DNA of 8,965 nucleotides from an uncultured Bacilli bacterium (lineage in GTDB: Bacteria > Bacillota_I > Bacilli_A > RF39 > UBA660): assembly GCA_947632625.1 (NCBI GenBank), contig CANRPZ010000049.1, forward strand, positions 1-8,965, given 5' to 3'. The stretch's first letter is position 1. Each line of letters begins with the position of its first letter. The position numbers and the translations under genes were made by a program. The notes below the pieces were generated by a model. It ran no database searches. It saw only the letters and a list, made by a program, of their open reading frames with translations, and was not told where the DNA came from. Shown one piece after another: positions 1 through 8,131 of the stretch.

Positions 1-127
1 ATAGAAATAACAAACCAACGGAGCTACAAAGGTATAAGAAAAATACAAAGCAAAAGAAAATTTTAATTGGAACAATATTATTATTTCTATTAATTATCGG
101 CGGTATAAAACTATATCGCACTTTTGC
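1..127 (+). repeat. Direct repeat, left copy: membrane-anchor segment of surface-protein paralogue
   Basis: Bases 1-127 align without gaps to 8839-8965, with 13 differences by hand count (114/127, 90%). The repeat encodes the basic stretch and membrane helix of the surface-protein family. Eleven codons differ. Seven changes are synonymous and four are conservative or mild (P/S, L/V, I/V, I/L), so both copies look maintained as protein in this same frame. Confidence 0.9.
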
Positions 128-2135
128 ATTGTATAAAGAAGAAAAGTCTTTTAATGTATTAAAAGGAATAGTACCAGATTTTCATACTTATTATAAAGAA
201 AGTATATTAAATGGAGCATACCCTGAATTAAAAGAAGGACTAATACCAGTAAAAATAGATGAAGAAGGAACAGTAAGAAAAGCAGATATAAACGAACCAT
301 GGTATAGCTATGCAGAACAAGAATGGGCAAATGCCATAATCAAACAAAATAGTTATGATGCATTAAATGCTTATGGAAAAGTAAATAGTGCAACAAAAGA
401 AAAAGGCTATGTAAGTTTTGATGGCGTAGATGACTACATTGATTTAGGATTAGAGAATCATGATTTTGGTAATACAGCTAGTATAGCAATACGCTTAAGC
501 TTTAATGAATTAAAAAATCATTATCAAATGCCACTAGGAAGCGCAGAACATGCAGGTATAGGATTTCAATTAAATCCAACTAATAATTTTCAGTTTGAGG
601 TATATATAGAAGAAGAATCAAACTATAAGACTTATACCAGTAACATAATGCCAGAGTTAAATAAAATGTATACTTTGGTAGGCACTTATGATGGTCAAGA
701 ATTAAGATTCTATATCAATGGTGAATTAATAGGTATTTTATCAACAAATGGAAAAATACTTAAGTCTTCTGTTCCCTTTAGTATTGGTGCAAATCCTGGA
801 TTAAATAATAATAATGATTTTTCCAATATCAATGTTTATCAAGCCGTTATCTTTGACCGAGCTTTAACGGAAGAAGAAATAGAATCCGATTTTAGTAATG
901 AAATAAAAATACACAATAATAAAGAATTATTAAAATATGTAGATTTTACCGAAAGAGAAGAAGAAGCAGAAGAAATAATTCCAGAAGATATAATTGAAAG
1001 TTATTTTGTATGGATACCAAAATATCGATATAGAATTTTTGATATGGGAGAATACAACAAAAGAGAAATAACTGAATACGAAGAGAACTCAAAACCAATC
1101 GAAATCAAATTTGACTTAACAAATACTATAGAAGATGAGGAAGAATGCATTGCTCCACCAAGTGGAGAAAATGGTACTTGTAGTATAGATAAATGGATGA
1201 CGCATCCAGCATTCACAGCCTTTGACACCAAAGGTATCTGGGTAGGCAAATTTGAAACAGGATATAAAGGAGCTACAAGTACAGCAGATGCTCAACAATC
1301 AGGGAATGCATCTAAAATCATTATAAAACCAAATGAATATAGTTGGAGAAATATAAGTATCGGAACGATGTATCAGAATTCTATTAATTATAACCAAGAT
1401 TTAAATAGTCACATGATGAAGAATACGGAATGGGGAGCTATTGCTTATTTAACTAATTCTATCTATGGAAGGTGTCCTAATAATAAATGCAATGATATAC
1501 GAAATAATAATAATTCTGCTTTTTTAACAGGATATGCAGCGAAAAACGAACCAACTATTGGTTGGACAAATACAAATGAATCTTGTAAAAATTTTTCAGA
1601 TGCTTGTAACGAATATGGTTCATCTAAAAAAGGAGAAGATGGCAATTTAAATTATCAATACTTTAATCCAGAAAGTATTATTGCAAGTACTACAGAAAAT
1701 TATACTGGGGTTTATGACATGAGTGGAGGTGCATGGGAATATGTGATGGGAGTTATGGTTGATGGAAATGGTAAACTAATCTATAAAAGTAGTGAGTTAA
1801 ATGAAGACACTTTAAAAGATAAAAAATATTATGATACTTATAAATATAGTACTATAGATTATCAATATACTAATCGAATTCTAGGAGATGCAACCGGAGA
1901 AATGGGACCCTTTATACTTGAACAATATATTGGAACGACAAATGGAGCTAAATTACAAGATAGAACAATTAGTGGTTGGTACCATGATGGAAGCAGTTTT
2001 ATCTGGAATGTCCAACCTTGTTTTAAACGTGGGGCAGGTTATACTGATGGTTTTGGAAATGGTGTTTTTACTTTCAGCCGTAATACAGGTAATGCGGACG
2101 CTGGTCATGCTTTCCGTATCACCCTTGCTTTTTAA
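3..2135 (+). CDS. Membrane-anchored surface protein with LamG-like and FGE/C-type-lectin-like domains, 5' partial
   Basis: The frame is open from base 3, so the true start lies outside the window. The in-frame TTG at 129 falls just after the membrane helix and has no ribosome-binding site, so I reject it as the start. Of the 710 residues visible (residue 1 = codon at base 3), 1-19 are basic, 20-35 form one hydrophobic helix, and the rest should lie outside the cell (type II orientation). Residues about 133-300 look like a LamG/concanavalin-type jelly roll (VSFDGVDDYIDLG near 137, TYDGQELRFYINGE near 228, FDRALTEEEI near 284). Residues about 332-710 resemble the formylglycine-generating-enzyme/C-type-lectin fold: GIWVGKFETG, MKNTEWGAIAYL, YDMSGGAWEYVMG, then an RGAGY...GVFTFSR...AFRITLAF ending. 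The seven cysteines are all extracellular. The likely role is adhesion or glycan binding; the ligand is unknown. Sulfatase-activating catalysis is not implied, since this fold is widely reused for binding. A paralogue begins at 8780. Confidence 0.85.
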   Translation, partial: RNNKPTELQRYKKNTKQKKILIGTILLFLLIIGGIKLYRTFALYKEEKSFNVLKGIVPDFHTYYKESILNGAYPELKEGLIPVKIDEEGTVRKADINEPWYSYAEQEWANAIIKQNSYDALNAYGKVNSATKEKGYVSFDGVDDYIDLGLENHDFGNTASIAIRLSFNELKNHYQMPLGSAEHAGIGFQLNPTNNFQFEVYIEEESNYKTYTSNIMPELNKMYTLVGTYDGQELRFYINGELIGILSTNGKILKSSVPFSIGANPGLNNNNDFSNINVYQAVIFDRALTEEEIESDFSNEIKIHNNKELLKYVDFTEREEEAEEIIPEDIIESYFVWIPKYRYRIFDMGEYNKREITEYEENSKPIEIKFDLTNTIEDEEECIAPPSGENGTCSIDKWMTHPAFTAFDTKGIWVGKFETGYKGATSTADAQQSGNASKIIIKPNEYSWRNISIGTMYQNSINYNQDLNSHMMKNTEWGAIAYLTNSIYGRCPNNKCNDIRNNNNSAFLTGYAAKNEPTIGWTNTNESCKNFSDACNEYGSSKKGEDGNLNYQYFNPESIIASTTENYTGVYDMSGGAWEYVMGVMVDGNGKLIYKSSELNEDTLKDKKYYDTYKYSTIDYQYTNRILGDATGEMGPFILEQYIGTTNGAKLQDRTISGWYHDGSSFIWNVQPCFKRGAGYTDGFGNGVFTFSRNTGNADAGHAFRITLAF
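1981..2130 (+). other. Compositionally distinct C-terminal module, candidate variable region
   Basis: By hand count this 150-base stretch is 43% GC and 22% A, whereas the preceding 180 bases (1801-1980) are 29% GC and 43% A. It encodes the last part of the C-type-lectin-like domain. That is the part that carries ligand-binding, hypervariable positions in target proteins of diversity-generating retroelements. The ending (RGAGY, GVFTFSR, AFRITLAF) resembles such targets. That it is diversified is inference: neither a template repeat nor a reverse transcriptase is visible. Confidence 0.4.
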
Positions 2136-2151
2136 AAGAATTTATAAAATT

Positions 2152-2175
2152 AAGTAGAATTTCTACTTTTTTTTC
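2152..2175 (+). terminator. Intrinsic terminator after the surface-protein gene
   Basis: AAGTAGAA (2152-2159) and TTCTACTT (2161-2168) are exact inverted repeats. In practice this gives a stem of 6-7 bp with a 3-5 nt loop. It runs directly into a T tract to 2174, 16 bases after the stop codon. It should end transcription before ftsW. Confidence 0.8.
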
Positions 2176-2205
2176 TTGTATTTTAATAAAATATATTGAT
2201 GTTAT

Positions 2206-3291
2206 ATGAAAAATAAAATAGATTATAAATTGTTTATTGCCGTATGCATTATTGCGCTATTTGGAATTATAATGATATATTCGGCAAGTTCTATTTGGGC
2301 AGAATATAAATTTCAAGATTCTTTTAAATTTGTAAAAGCTCAAGGATTCTTTTTTATCCTAGGAATTTTTATCATGCTTTTTTTATCCAAAGTGGATTAT
2401 CATTTTTATTATAAAAAATCAAATATGATATTGCTTGGTTGTTTTATTTTACTTATTTTAGTATTAATCCCTGGTATAGGAACAATTCGTAATGGAAGCC
2501 GCAGTTGGTTTGGAATAGGTGGATTTGGAATTCAACCAAGTGAATTTGCCAAAATTGGTTTAATTATGTACGTTGCCAAATATTTAGCCAATAATAAAAA
2601 AAATATGCGCAATATAAAATCAGGAGTTATCCCCATACTTTTAGTCATTATGACATTTTTTGCTCTTATCATGCTGGAACCAGATTTTGGAACAGCAATG
2701 GTAATTGTATTAACTTTGGTTGTTATGATTTTTATATCTGGAGTTAAAATATCCTTTTTTGTGCGAATAGGAATACTTGGTCTTATGGGAATAGTGGGTT
2801 TAATTTTAGTAGCCCCTTATCGTATGGCAAGAATTATCTCTTTTTTAAATCCATGGACGGATCCATTAGGTAGTGGATTTCAAATTATTCAAAGTTTATA
2901 TGCTATAGGTCCAGGAGGTTTACTTGGTCAAGGATTTATGAAATCTAGACAAAAACATTTTTATCTTCCTGAACCACAAACCGATTTTATTTTTTCGATT
3001 ATTAGTGAAGAGTTTGGATTTTTAGGAGTTTTAATAGTAACTAGTATTTTTTTCTTTATTTTTTTCAGAGCCTTAATGGTTTCTTTAAAACAAAGTGATC
3101 TATTTGCTAAATATTTAGCTTTTGGCTTATCTTTTGGTCTTATTATTCAAGCCATATTAAATCTTTCAGTTGTTATAGGTCTAATACCTGTTACAGGAGT
3201 AACTCTTCCATTTTTAAGTTATGGTGGTTCTTCTTTACTTGTAAGTATGGCAAGTATTGGAATTATTTTAAATATTTCTAGAAATGAATAA
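2206..3291 (+). CDS. ftsW: SEDS peptidoglycan glycosyltransferase, FtsW/SpoVE type
   Basis: This multi-pass membrane enzyme polymerises lipid II into glycan strands, working with a class B penicillin-binding protein at the division site. The 361 residues give about ten hydrophobic segments, beginning at residue 9. Family motifs seen: MIYSASS (23-29), the QPSEFAK motif, EPDFGTAMV, PEPQTDFIF, with D260 matching the catalytic aspartate known from RodA and FtsW, and the C-terminal LPFLSYGGSSLLV...GIILNISR. That last motif and the length (SpoVE is about 366) favour FtsW/SpoVE over RodA, but the sub-family call is less certain than the family. ATG 2206 is the first start possible, because an in-frame TGA lies at 2197. 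No Shine-Dalgarno is visible in the 20 bases upstream, so initiation may be weak or nearly leaderless. I see no convincing promoter. The gene sits between two terminators and is probably monocistronic. Confidence 0.93.
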   Translation: MKNKIDYKLFIAVCIIALFGIIMIYSASSIWAEYKFQDSFKFVKAQGFFFILGIFIMLFLSKVDYHFYYKKSNMILLGCFILLILVLIPGIGTIRNGSRSWFGIGGFGIQPSEFAKIGLIMYVAKYLANNKKNMRNIKSGVIPILLVIMTFFALIMLEPDFGTAMVIVLTLVVMIFISGVKISFFVRIGILGLMGIVGLILVAPYRMARIISFLNPWTDPLGSGFQIIQSLYAIGPGGLLGQGFMKSRQKHFYLPEPQTDFIFSIISEEFGFLGVLIVTSIFFFIFFRALMVSLKQSDLFAKYLAFGLSFGLIIQAILNLSVVIGLIPVTGVTLPFLSYGGSSLLVSMASIGIILNISRNE

Positions 3292-3308
3292 AAAGAGTAC
3301 AATGAGTT

Positions 3309-3339
3309 GACAGTAAAGTTTTGCAGTGTCTTTTTTTTT
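3309..3339 (+). terminator. Probable intrinsic terminator after ftsW
   Basis: GACA (3309-3312) pairs with TGTC (3327-3330), and GTAA (3313-3316) with TTGC (3321-3324, one G-T pair), leaving a 2-nt bulge and a 4-nt loop. A run of nine Ts follows (3331-3339). The stem is imperfect, but the T run and the position 18 bases after the ftsW stop support termination. It overlaps the parE promoter. Confidence 0.6.
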
Positions 3340-3349
3340 ATGTTATACT
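3321..3349 (+). promoter_or_regulatory. Sigma-A-type promoter for parE-parC, extended -10
   Basis: TTGCAG (3321-3326), a 17-nt spacer and TATACT (3344-3349), with TG at 3341-3342 forming an extended -10. Transcription would start near 3356, giving a leader of about ten bases that is little more than the ribosome-binding site. The -35 box lies inside the right arm of the ftsW terminator and the spacer contains its T run. Confidence 0.6.
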
Positions 3350-3365
3350 TAACTAAGGTGGTAAC

Positions 3366-5273
3366 ATGGCAAAATATGATGCATCGTCAATTAAAATTTT
3401 AGAAGGATTAGAGGCCGTTCGAAAAAGACCAGGTATGTATATTGGATCAACGGATAAAAGAGGTTTACACCATTTAGTATGGGAAATTGTCGATAATGCT
3501 ATTGATGAAATTATTAATGGCTACGGAGATACAATTAAAATTAAATTAAATAAAGATAATTCTATAACCATAAGCGATAATGGTAGAGGTGTACCGATTG
3601 GTATGCATGAAAGTGGAAAAAGTACACCAGAGGTCATTTATACAGTTTTACATGCTGGGGGAAAATTTGAAAGTGCTGGATATAAAGTAAGTGGCGGACT
3701 CCATGGTGTTGGAGCAAGTGTTGTGAATGCTTTATCCAAAAAAATGGATGTTACCATATATACAGATGGTTTTATTAGTAATATAAGATTCTGTGATGGT
3801 GGTAAAGTGGAAAGTCCTCTAAAAAAAATTGGTGAAACCAAAAAAACGGGGACAACTGTAACTTTCTTGCCTGATTATGAAATGTTTAAAAATGCTAGTT
3901 TTTCTTATACAACCATTGTAGAAAGAATGCAAGAGAGTGCTTTTTTACTCCCTAATTTAAATGTAGAAATTATTGATGAACAAGATAATAAACAAGCGAA
4001 CTTTCACTATGAAAATGGTCTTGTTAGCTTTGTAGAATATATTAACGAGGATAAAAATTCTTTACATAAAGTCATACATTTTAATGGAACTAAAAACGAT
4101 ATAGAAGTCAATATTGCGATGCAATATAATGATTCCTATAATGAAAATATTTTAAGTTTTGTAAACAATGTTAAAACAAGTGATGGAGGAACACATGAGG
4201 TAGGTTTTAAAACGGGACTTACTAAAGCTTTTAATGACTATGCTCGTGCGAATAATTTAATAAAAGAAAAAGAAGCCAATTTAGAAGGTAGCGACGTAAG
4301 AGAAGGATTAAGTGCAGTCATTAGTTTAAAAATACCCGAAAGTCTTTTACAATTTGAAGGACAAACAAAAGGTAAATTAGGAACTCCAGAAGCAAAGAGT
4401 ATAACAGAAAGTATTACGTATGAAAATTTAAAATTCTTTTTAGAAGAAAATAAAGAGATTGCCCTTATTATATTAGAAAAAGCAATGAAAAGTCGAGTAG
4501 CAAGAGAAGCCGCAAGAAAAGCAAGAGAAGCTGCTCGTAAAGGGACAGGCAAAAACAATAAGGAACGTATTTTAAGTGAAAAACTCGCACGGGCAACTGG
4601 TCGTGATTATAGTAAAAATGAGTTATTTTTAGTCGAAGGAGATAGTGCTGGAGGTTCTGCTAAAGCTTTTAGAAATCGTGAAACGCAAGCCATTTTACCT
4701 TTACGTGGAAAAGTTTTAAATTGCGAAAAAGCAAGTACGCATGATATTGAAGCAAATGCCGAATTAAAACAAATTGAATATGCAATTGGTGCAGGACTTG
4801 GAGCTGATTTTGATCCTAAAGAATCAAATTATGGAAAAGTCATTATTATGACCGATGCCGATGTCGATGGTTCCCATATTCAAATTCTTTTAATTACGTT
4901 TTTCTATCGTTTTATGCGTCCTTTAATCGAAGAAGGAATGCTTTATATTGCAACACCTCCACTTTATTCAATTGAAATAGGAAATAAAGGAAAAGAGTAT
5001 ATTGCAACCGATGAAGAATTACAAGAGAAAAAGAAAATCCTAAAAGGAAACTATAAAGTACAACGTTTTAAAGGACTTGGTGAAATGGATGCGGATGAGT
5101 TATATGAAACAACAATGGATCCAAAACATCGAAGACTTTTCCGTGTTAACTTAACGGATGCTGCTGTTGCTGAAAAAAGAATTCATCTTTTAATGGGAGA
5201 TCAAGTTGAACCAAGAAAAGAGTGGATTAATGAAAATGTTGATTTCACTTTAGAGGATGATTTTAAAAAATAA
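3366..5273 (+). CDS. parE: DNA topoisomerase IV subunit B (ParE)
   Basis: This is the ATPase subunit of topoisomerase IV, which with ParC decatenates daughter chromosomes and relaxes positive supercoils. At 635 residues it has the short Gram-positive length. The GHKL ATPase comes first: E40/N44 in EIVDNAIDE, D71 in SDNGRG, the lid GGLHGVGASVVNALS (110-124) and the QTKGKLG switch motif. The Toprim domain carries EGDSAGGSA (catalytic E424), PLRGKVLN and DADVDG (D497, D499, D501). TPEVIYTVLHAGGKF and the close (LMGDQVEPRKEWI) fit ParE better than GyrB, as does the partner gene being ParC-like. ATG 3366 is preceded by AAGGTGG (3355-3361). parC follows after 13 bases, so the two subunits are surely co-expressed. 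Confidence 0.96.
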   Translation: MAKYDASSIKILEGLEAVRKRPGMYIGSTDKRGLHHLVWEIVDNAIDEIINGYGDTIKIKLNKDNSITISDNGRGVPIGMHESGKSTPEVIYTVLHAGGKFESAGYKVSGGLHGVGASVVNALSKKMDVTIYTDGFISNIRFCDGGKVESPLKKIGETKKTGTTVTFLPDYEMFKNASFSYTTIVERMQESAFLLPNLNVEIIDEQDNKQANFHYENGLVSFVEYINEDKNSLHKVIHFNGTKNDIEVNIAMQYNDSYNENILSFVNNVKTSDGGTHEVGFKTGLTKAFNDYARANNLIKEKEANLEGSDVREGLSAVISLKIPESLLQFEGQTKGKLGTPEAKSITESITYENLKFFLEENKEIALIILEKAMKSRVAREAARKAREAARKGTGKNNKERILSEKLARATGRDYSKNELFLVEGDSAGGSAKAFRNRETQAILPLRGKVLNCEKASTHDIEANAELKQIEYAIGAGLGADFDPKESNYGKVIIMTDADVDGSHIQILLITFFYRFMRPLIEEGMLYIATPPLYSIEIGNKGKEYIATDEELQEKKKILKGNYKVQRFKGLGEMDADELYETTMDPKHRRLFRVNLTDAAVAEKRIHLLMGDQVEPRKEWINENVDFTLEDDFKK

Positions 5274-5286
5274 AGGATTGATGACT

Positions 5287-7818
5287 ATGCCAAAGAAAAA
5301 AGAAGTAGAAGAAATTATTGAGAAAATTTATGATTATAGTCTTGAAGAAATTATGGAAACAGGATTTGGGAGATACTCAAAAGAAATTATTCAAGAACGT
5401 GCCTTGCCAGATGTGAGAGATGGTCTAAAACCGGTTCAAAGAAGAATTTTATATTGTATGTATATTTCTGGATTTAAGCATGATAAACCTCATCGTAAAA
5501 GTGCTAGAGCAGTAGGAGATATCATGGGTAAATTTCATCCTCATGGAGACTCTTCTATTTACGATGCAATGATTCGTATGAGTCAAAATTGGAAGATGCG
5601 AGAATGCTTAATCGATGTTCATGGTAACAATGGCTCTATTGATGGAGATGGACCAGCCGCCATGCGTTACACAGAATCTAGATTGTCAAAAATTGCCGAA
5701 GAAATGTTAAACTCTATAAATAAAGATACCGTTTTGATGACGTATAACTTTGATGATGAAGAACTAGAACCAACCGTTCTTCCCGCTGCTTTTCCTAATT
5801 TATTAGTCAATGGTTCAACTGGAATTAGTGCTGGTTATGCAACAAATATTCCAACGCATAATTTAGGAGAGGTAATAGATGCTACCATAAAAAGAATTGA
5901 ATGTCCAAATTGTCATTTAGAATCTATTATGGAATTGATGCCTGGACCAGATTTTCCAACTGCAGGGGTAATTGAAGGAAAAGAAGGATTAATAGATGCC
6001 TATAAAAAAGGAAAAGGCAAAGTAATTTTAAAAGCAGACTGTGAAATTGTAAGTTCTGGAAATAAAAAACAAATCATTGTTCATTCTATTCCTTATGAGG
6101 TTATCAAAGAGCAGTTAATTAAAAAAATTACGGAAATTAAATTAGATAAAAAAATTGAAGGAATTAACGATATTATTGATGAATCTGACCATGACCATAT
6201 GGCTCGTATTGTAATTGATTTAAAAAGTACAGCCAATGCTGAATTAATCTTAAACTATTTACTAAAAAATACAGATTTACAAGTAAATTATAATTTTAAT
6301 ATGGTTGCCATTGTGAATAAACGTCCTCGTTTGGTAGGAATATTAGAAATTTTAGATGCTTTTATTGCCCACCAAAAAGAGGTAATAACGAAAAGAACTC
6401 AATTTGATTTGGCCCAAGCTAAAAAATCTTATCATATTTTAGAAGGTTTAATAAAAGCTATAAGTATTTTAGATGAGGTTATTCGCATAATAAGGGCAAG
6501 TAAAAATAAAACGGATGCAATTGACAACTTATGTAAAGAATATGACTTTACATATGAACAAGCCAAAGCCATTGTAGAATTGCAACTTTATCGTTTAACA
6601 AACACCGATGTTGTGGAACTTAAAGAAGAAATGGAACGTCTTTCTAATAATATTAAAGCTTGGGAACAAATTTTAAATAGTGAAGAAGCTTTAAAATATG
6701 TAATGAAAAAGGAACTTAAGATTATAAAGAAAGAATATGGAAACCCTCGTCGTACCAAAATTAAAGATGAAATCACTGAAATCAAATTAGATAAAGTAGA
6801 TATGATTCCTAAAGAAAATGTAGTTGTGGTAGTTACGAATGAAGGCTACATAAAACGAGTAAGTAGTAAATCTTATGCCTCTTTAAAAGAAGAACCAACA
6901 ACATTAAAACCCGGCGATTTTATTACAGGTTTATATGAGGTTACGACTTTGGATACTTTACTTATTTTTACCAATTTAGGAAATTATTTATATATTCCTG
7001 TTCACAAAATTCCTGATGTTAAATGGAAAGAATTAGGAAAACATATGAGTAACATTATTAGTGTATCAAGTGATGAACAAATTGTATCTTCTATGATTAT
7101 GAATGATGAAATAAAAGATATAATAACGATTACAAAAAAAGGTATGATAAAGAAAAGTAGTCTAAAGGACTATGAGGTAACAAGATTTTCTAAAGCTATG
7201 GCTTCCATTAAATTAAAAGACGAAGACCAAGTTATTGCAGTAATACCATCAAAAGAAAATATTATTTTAGTAAGCAATAATGGATATTATGTCCAATTTA
7301 AAGAAGAAGAGGTTCCTCTTACAGGAGTTAAATCAGCCGGGGTAAAAGGAATTCAATTAAAAGATAGCTCTTTAGTTTCTGCTATTTCCTATGATCAATT
7401 AGAATACCTTACTTTATTTACAAATAACAAAACAGCAAAACGAATTAAAATAAGTGAACTTGAATTTACAGGACGTGCTAAACGTGGCAATAGTTTAATG
7501 AAAAAAGTAAAATCTGTAAACTATGAAATTACAAACGCTATTGGAACAGATACCAAAGATACATTATTATTAAAAAGTGATAGTGAAATTAAAGAATTAA
7601 AAAATAGTGAAATAGCAATTATGGATTTAGTAAGTACTGGTTCTTCTATTACAAAACATAAAATTGATGCCATCCAAAAAAAGACAGAACTCATTTGTTA
7701 TTTAAAGAAGGAATCGAAAAAGACTGAAAATGGAATAGAACAAGAAAAAGAAGAAAAGAAAGAAAATCATATTAAAGAATTTACGATGGCCGATTTTTTA
7801 GATGATTTTAAATTATAA
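5287..7818 (+). CDS. parC: DNA topoisomerase IV subunit A (ParC)
   Basis: This subunit cuts and rejoins DNA in topoisomerase IV. The start is ATG 5287 (843 residues): AAAGGA at 5272-5277 is nine bases upstream, a better fit than ATG 5281 (three bases), and ATG 5257 would overlap parE without need. The breakage-reunion domain has GRYSKEIIQERALPDVRDGLKPVQRRIL and the active-site tyrosine Y128 in AAMRYTESRLS. The quinolone region HPHGDSSIYDAM keeps S89 and D93, the residues usually changed in resistant strains (S79 and D83 in pneumococcal ParC), so it looks wild type. From about residue 490 the repeats form the DNA-wrapping beta-pinwheel. No GyrA box is seen, and the KIPDVKWKELGKHMSNI stretch is ParC-like. 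A charged Lys/Glu-rich tail makes it slightly longer than usual for Firmicutes. ECPNC in the N-terminal half is an uncommon cysteine pair of no known role. Confidence 0.95.
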   Translation: MPKKKEVEEIIEKIYDYSLEEIMETGFGRYSKEIIQERALPDVRDGLKPVQRRILYCMYISGFKHDKPHRKSARAVGDIMGKFHPHGDSSIYDAMIRMSQNWKMRECLIDVHGNNGSIDGDGPAAMRYTESRLSKIAEEMLNSINKDTVLMTYNFDDEELEPTVLPAAFPNLLVNGSTGISAGYATNIPTHNLGEVIDATIKRIECPNCHLESIMELMPGPDFPTAGVIEGKEGLIDAYKKGKGKVILKADCEIVSSGNKKQIIVHSIPYEVIKEQLIKKITEIKLDKKIEGINDIIDESDHDHMARIVIDLKSTANAELILNYLLKNTDLQVNYNFNMVAIVNKRPRLVGILEILDAFIAHQKEVITKRTQFDLAQAKKSYHILEGLIKAISILDEVIRIIRASKNKTDAIDNLCKEYDFTYEQAKAIVELQLYRLTNTDVVELKEEMERLSNNIKAWEQILNSEEALKYVMKKELKIIKKEYGNPRRTKIKDEITEIKLDKVDMIPKENVVVVVTNEGYIKRVSSKSYASLKEEPTTLKPGDFITGLYEVTTLDTLLIFTNLGNYLYIPVHKIPDVKWKELGKHMSNIISVSSDEQIVSSMIMNDEIKDIITITKKGMIKKSSLKDYEVTRFSKAMASIKLKDEDQVIAVIPSKENIILVSNNGYYVQFKEEEVPLTGVKSAGVKGIQLKDSSLVSAISYDQLEYLTLFTNNKTAKRIKISELEFTGRAKRGNSLMKKVKSVNYEITNAIGTDTKDTLLLKSDSEIKELKNSEIAIMDLVSTGSSITKHKIDAIQKKTELICYLKKESKKTENGIEQEKEEKKENHIKEFTMADFLDDFKL

Positions 7819-7842
7819 TTTATTTTAGTAGGAGGTTTATTG

Positions 7843-8088
7843 GTGAAAAATATTTTAGATTATTATTTGGAACTTGATTTATTAACAGCAACATATACTT
7901 TAGCTTCTGTAAGTTCCTTTTCTTTAGTTGAGGTAGAAAGAATTTTGTTATGTTATCAAAAAATAAATTTACTTTTGAATAAAGAAACAAGTTCTTTTTA
8001 CGAAAAAATGAAAGAAAATATCGTGAACTATGTTTTAGAAGATTTACAAGTAGAGCAAAATATATTTTTAGAAAAAATAAAAAAATAA
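7843..8088 (+). CDS. Small protein of unknown function downstream of parC
   Basis: I do not recognise this 81-residue protein. AGGAGG (7830-7835) is a near-perfect ribosome-binding site seven bases before GTG 7843. The TTG at 7840 is also in frame but only four bases away, so I prefer GTG. The product looks soluble and helical: DYYLELDLLTATYTLASVSSFSLVEVERILL, then an amphipathic Lys/Glu-rich second half (KEN IVNYVLEDLQVEQNIFLEKIKK). There is no signal peptide, membrane helix or cysteine pair, and just one cysteine. It begins 24 bases after parC with no terminator between, so it is probably the last gene of the parE-parC transcript, which ends at the hairpin just downstream. The strong ribosome-binding site argues that it is truly translated. 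No function is assigned. Confidence 0.7.
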   Translation: MKNILDYYLELDLLTATYTLASVSSFSLVEVERILLCYQKINLLLNKETSSFYEKMKENIVNYVLEDLQVEQNIFLEKIKK

Positions 8089-8093
8089 GTTTT

Positions 8094-8131
8094 AAAATCA
8101 CTTAATGCATATAATGTATTAGGTGATTTTT
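8094..8131 (+). terminator. Long hairpin terminator between the parEC transcript and ylbD
   Basis: Bases 8094-8110 pair with 8114-8130 over 17 positions, 15 Watson-Crick and two G-T wobbles, with a three-base ATA loop. The right arm ends in TTTT plus T8131. It lies six bases after the small gene's stop. The T tract is short (five), and the very A/T-rich outer stem could also work from the opposite strand. The right arm contains the AGGTGA ribosome-binding site of ylbD (8121-8126). Confidence 0.65.
8110..8115 (+). promoter_or_regulatory. Candidate -10 box for ylbD-ylbE inside the hairpin
   Basis: TATAAT occupies the hairpin loop and its edges. Transcription would start near 8122, which would free the ribosome-binding site from the hairpin in ylbD's own transcript. 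No good -35 box stands 16-18 bases upstream, and the TG element is one base out of register, so this is a weak call. Confidence 0.35.

Noticed and set aside
1888..2157. Open frame of 89 codons inside the end of the surface gene
   Set aside because: It lies in another frame of a gene with clear protein homology, has no ribosome-binding site and encodes nothing recognisable.
4238..4558. Minus-strand open frame of 106 codons
   Set aside because: It is a shadow of parE, which has all its motifs on the + strand; the other minus-strand frames are shadows as well.
3366..7818. The pair as gyrB-gyrA rather than parE-parC
   Set aside because: ParE-type N-terminal and C-terminal motifs, the ParC-like KWKELGKHMSNI stretch and the lack of a GyrA box favour topoisomerase IV.
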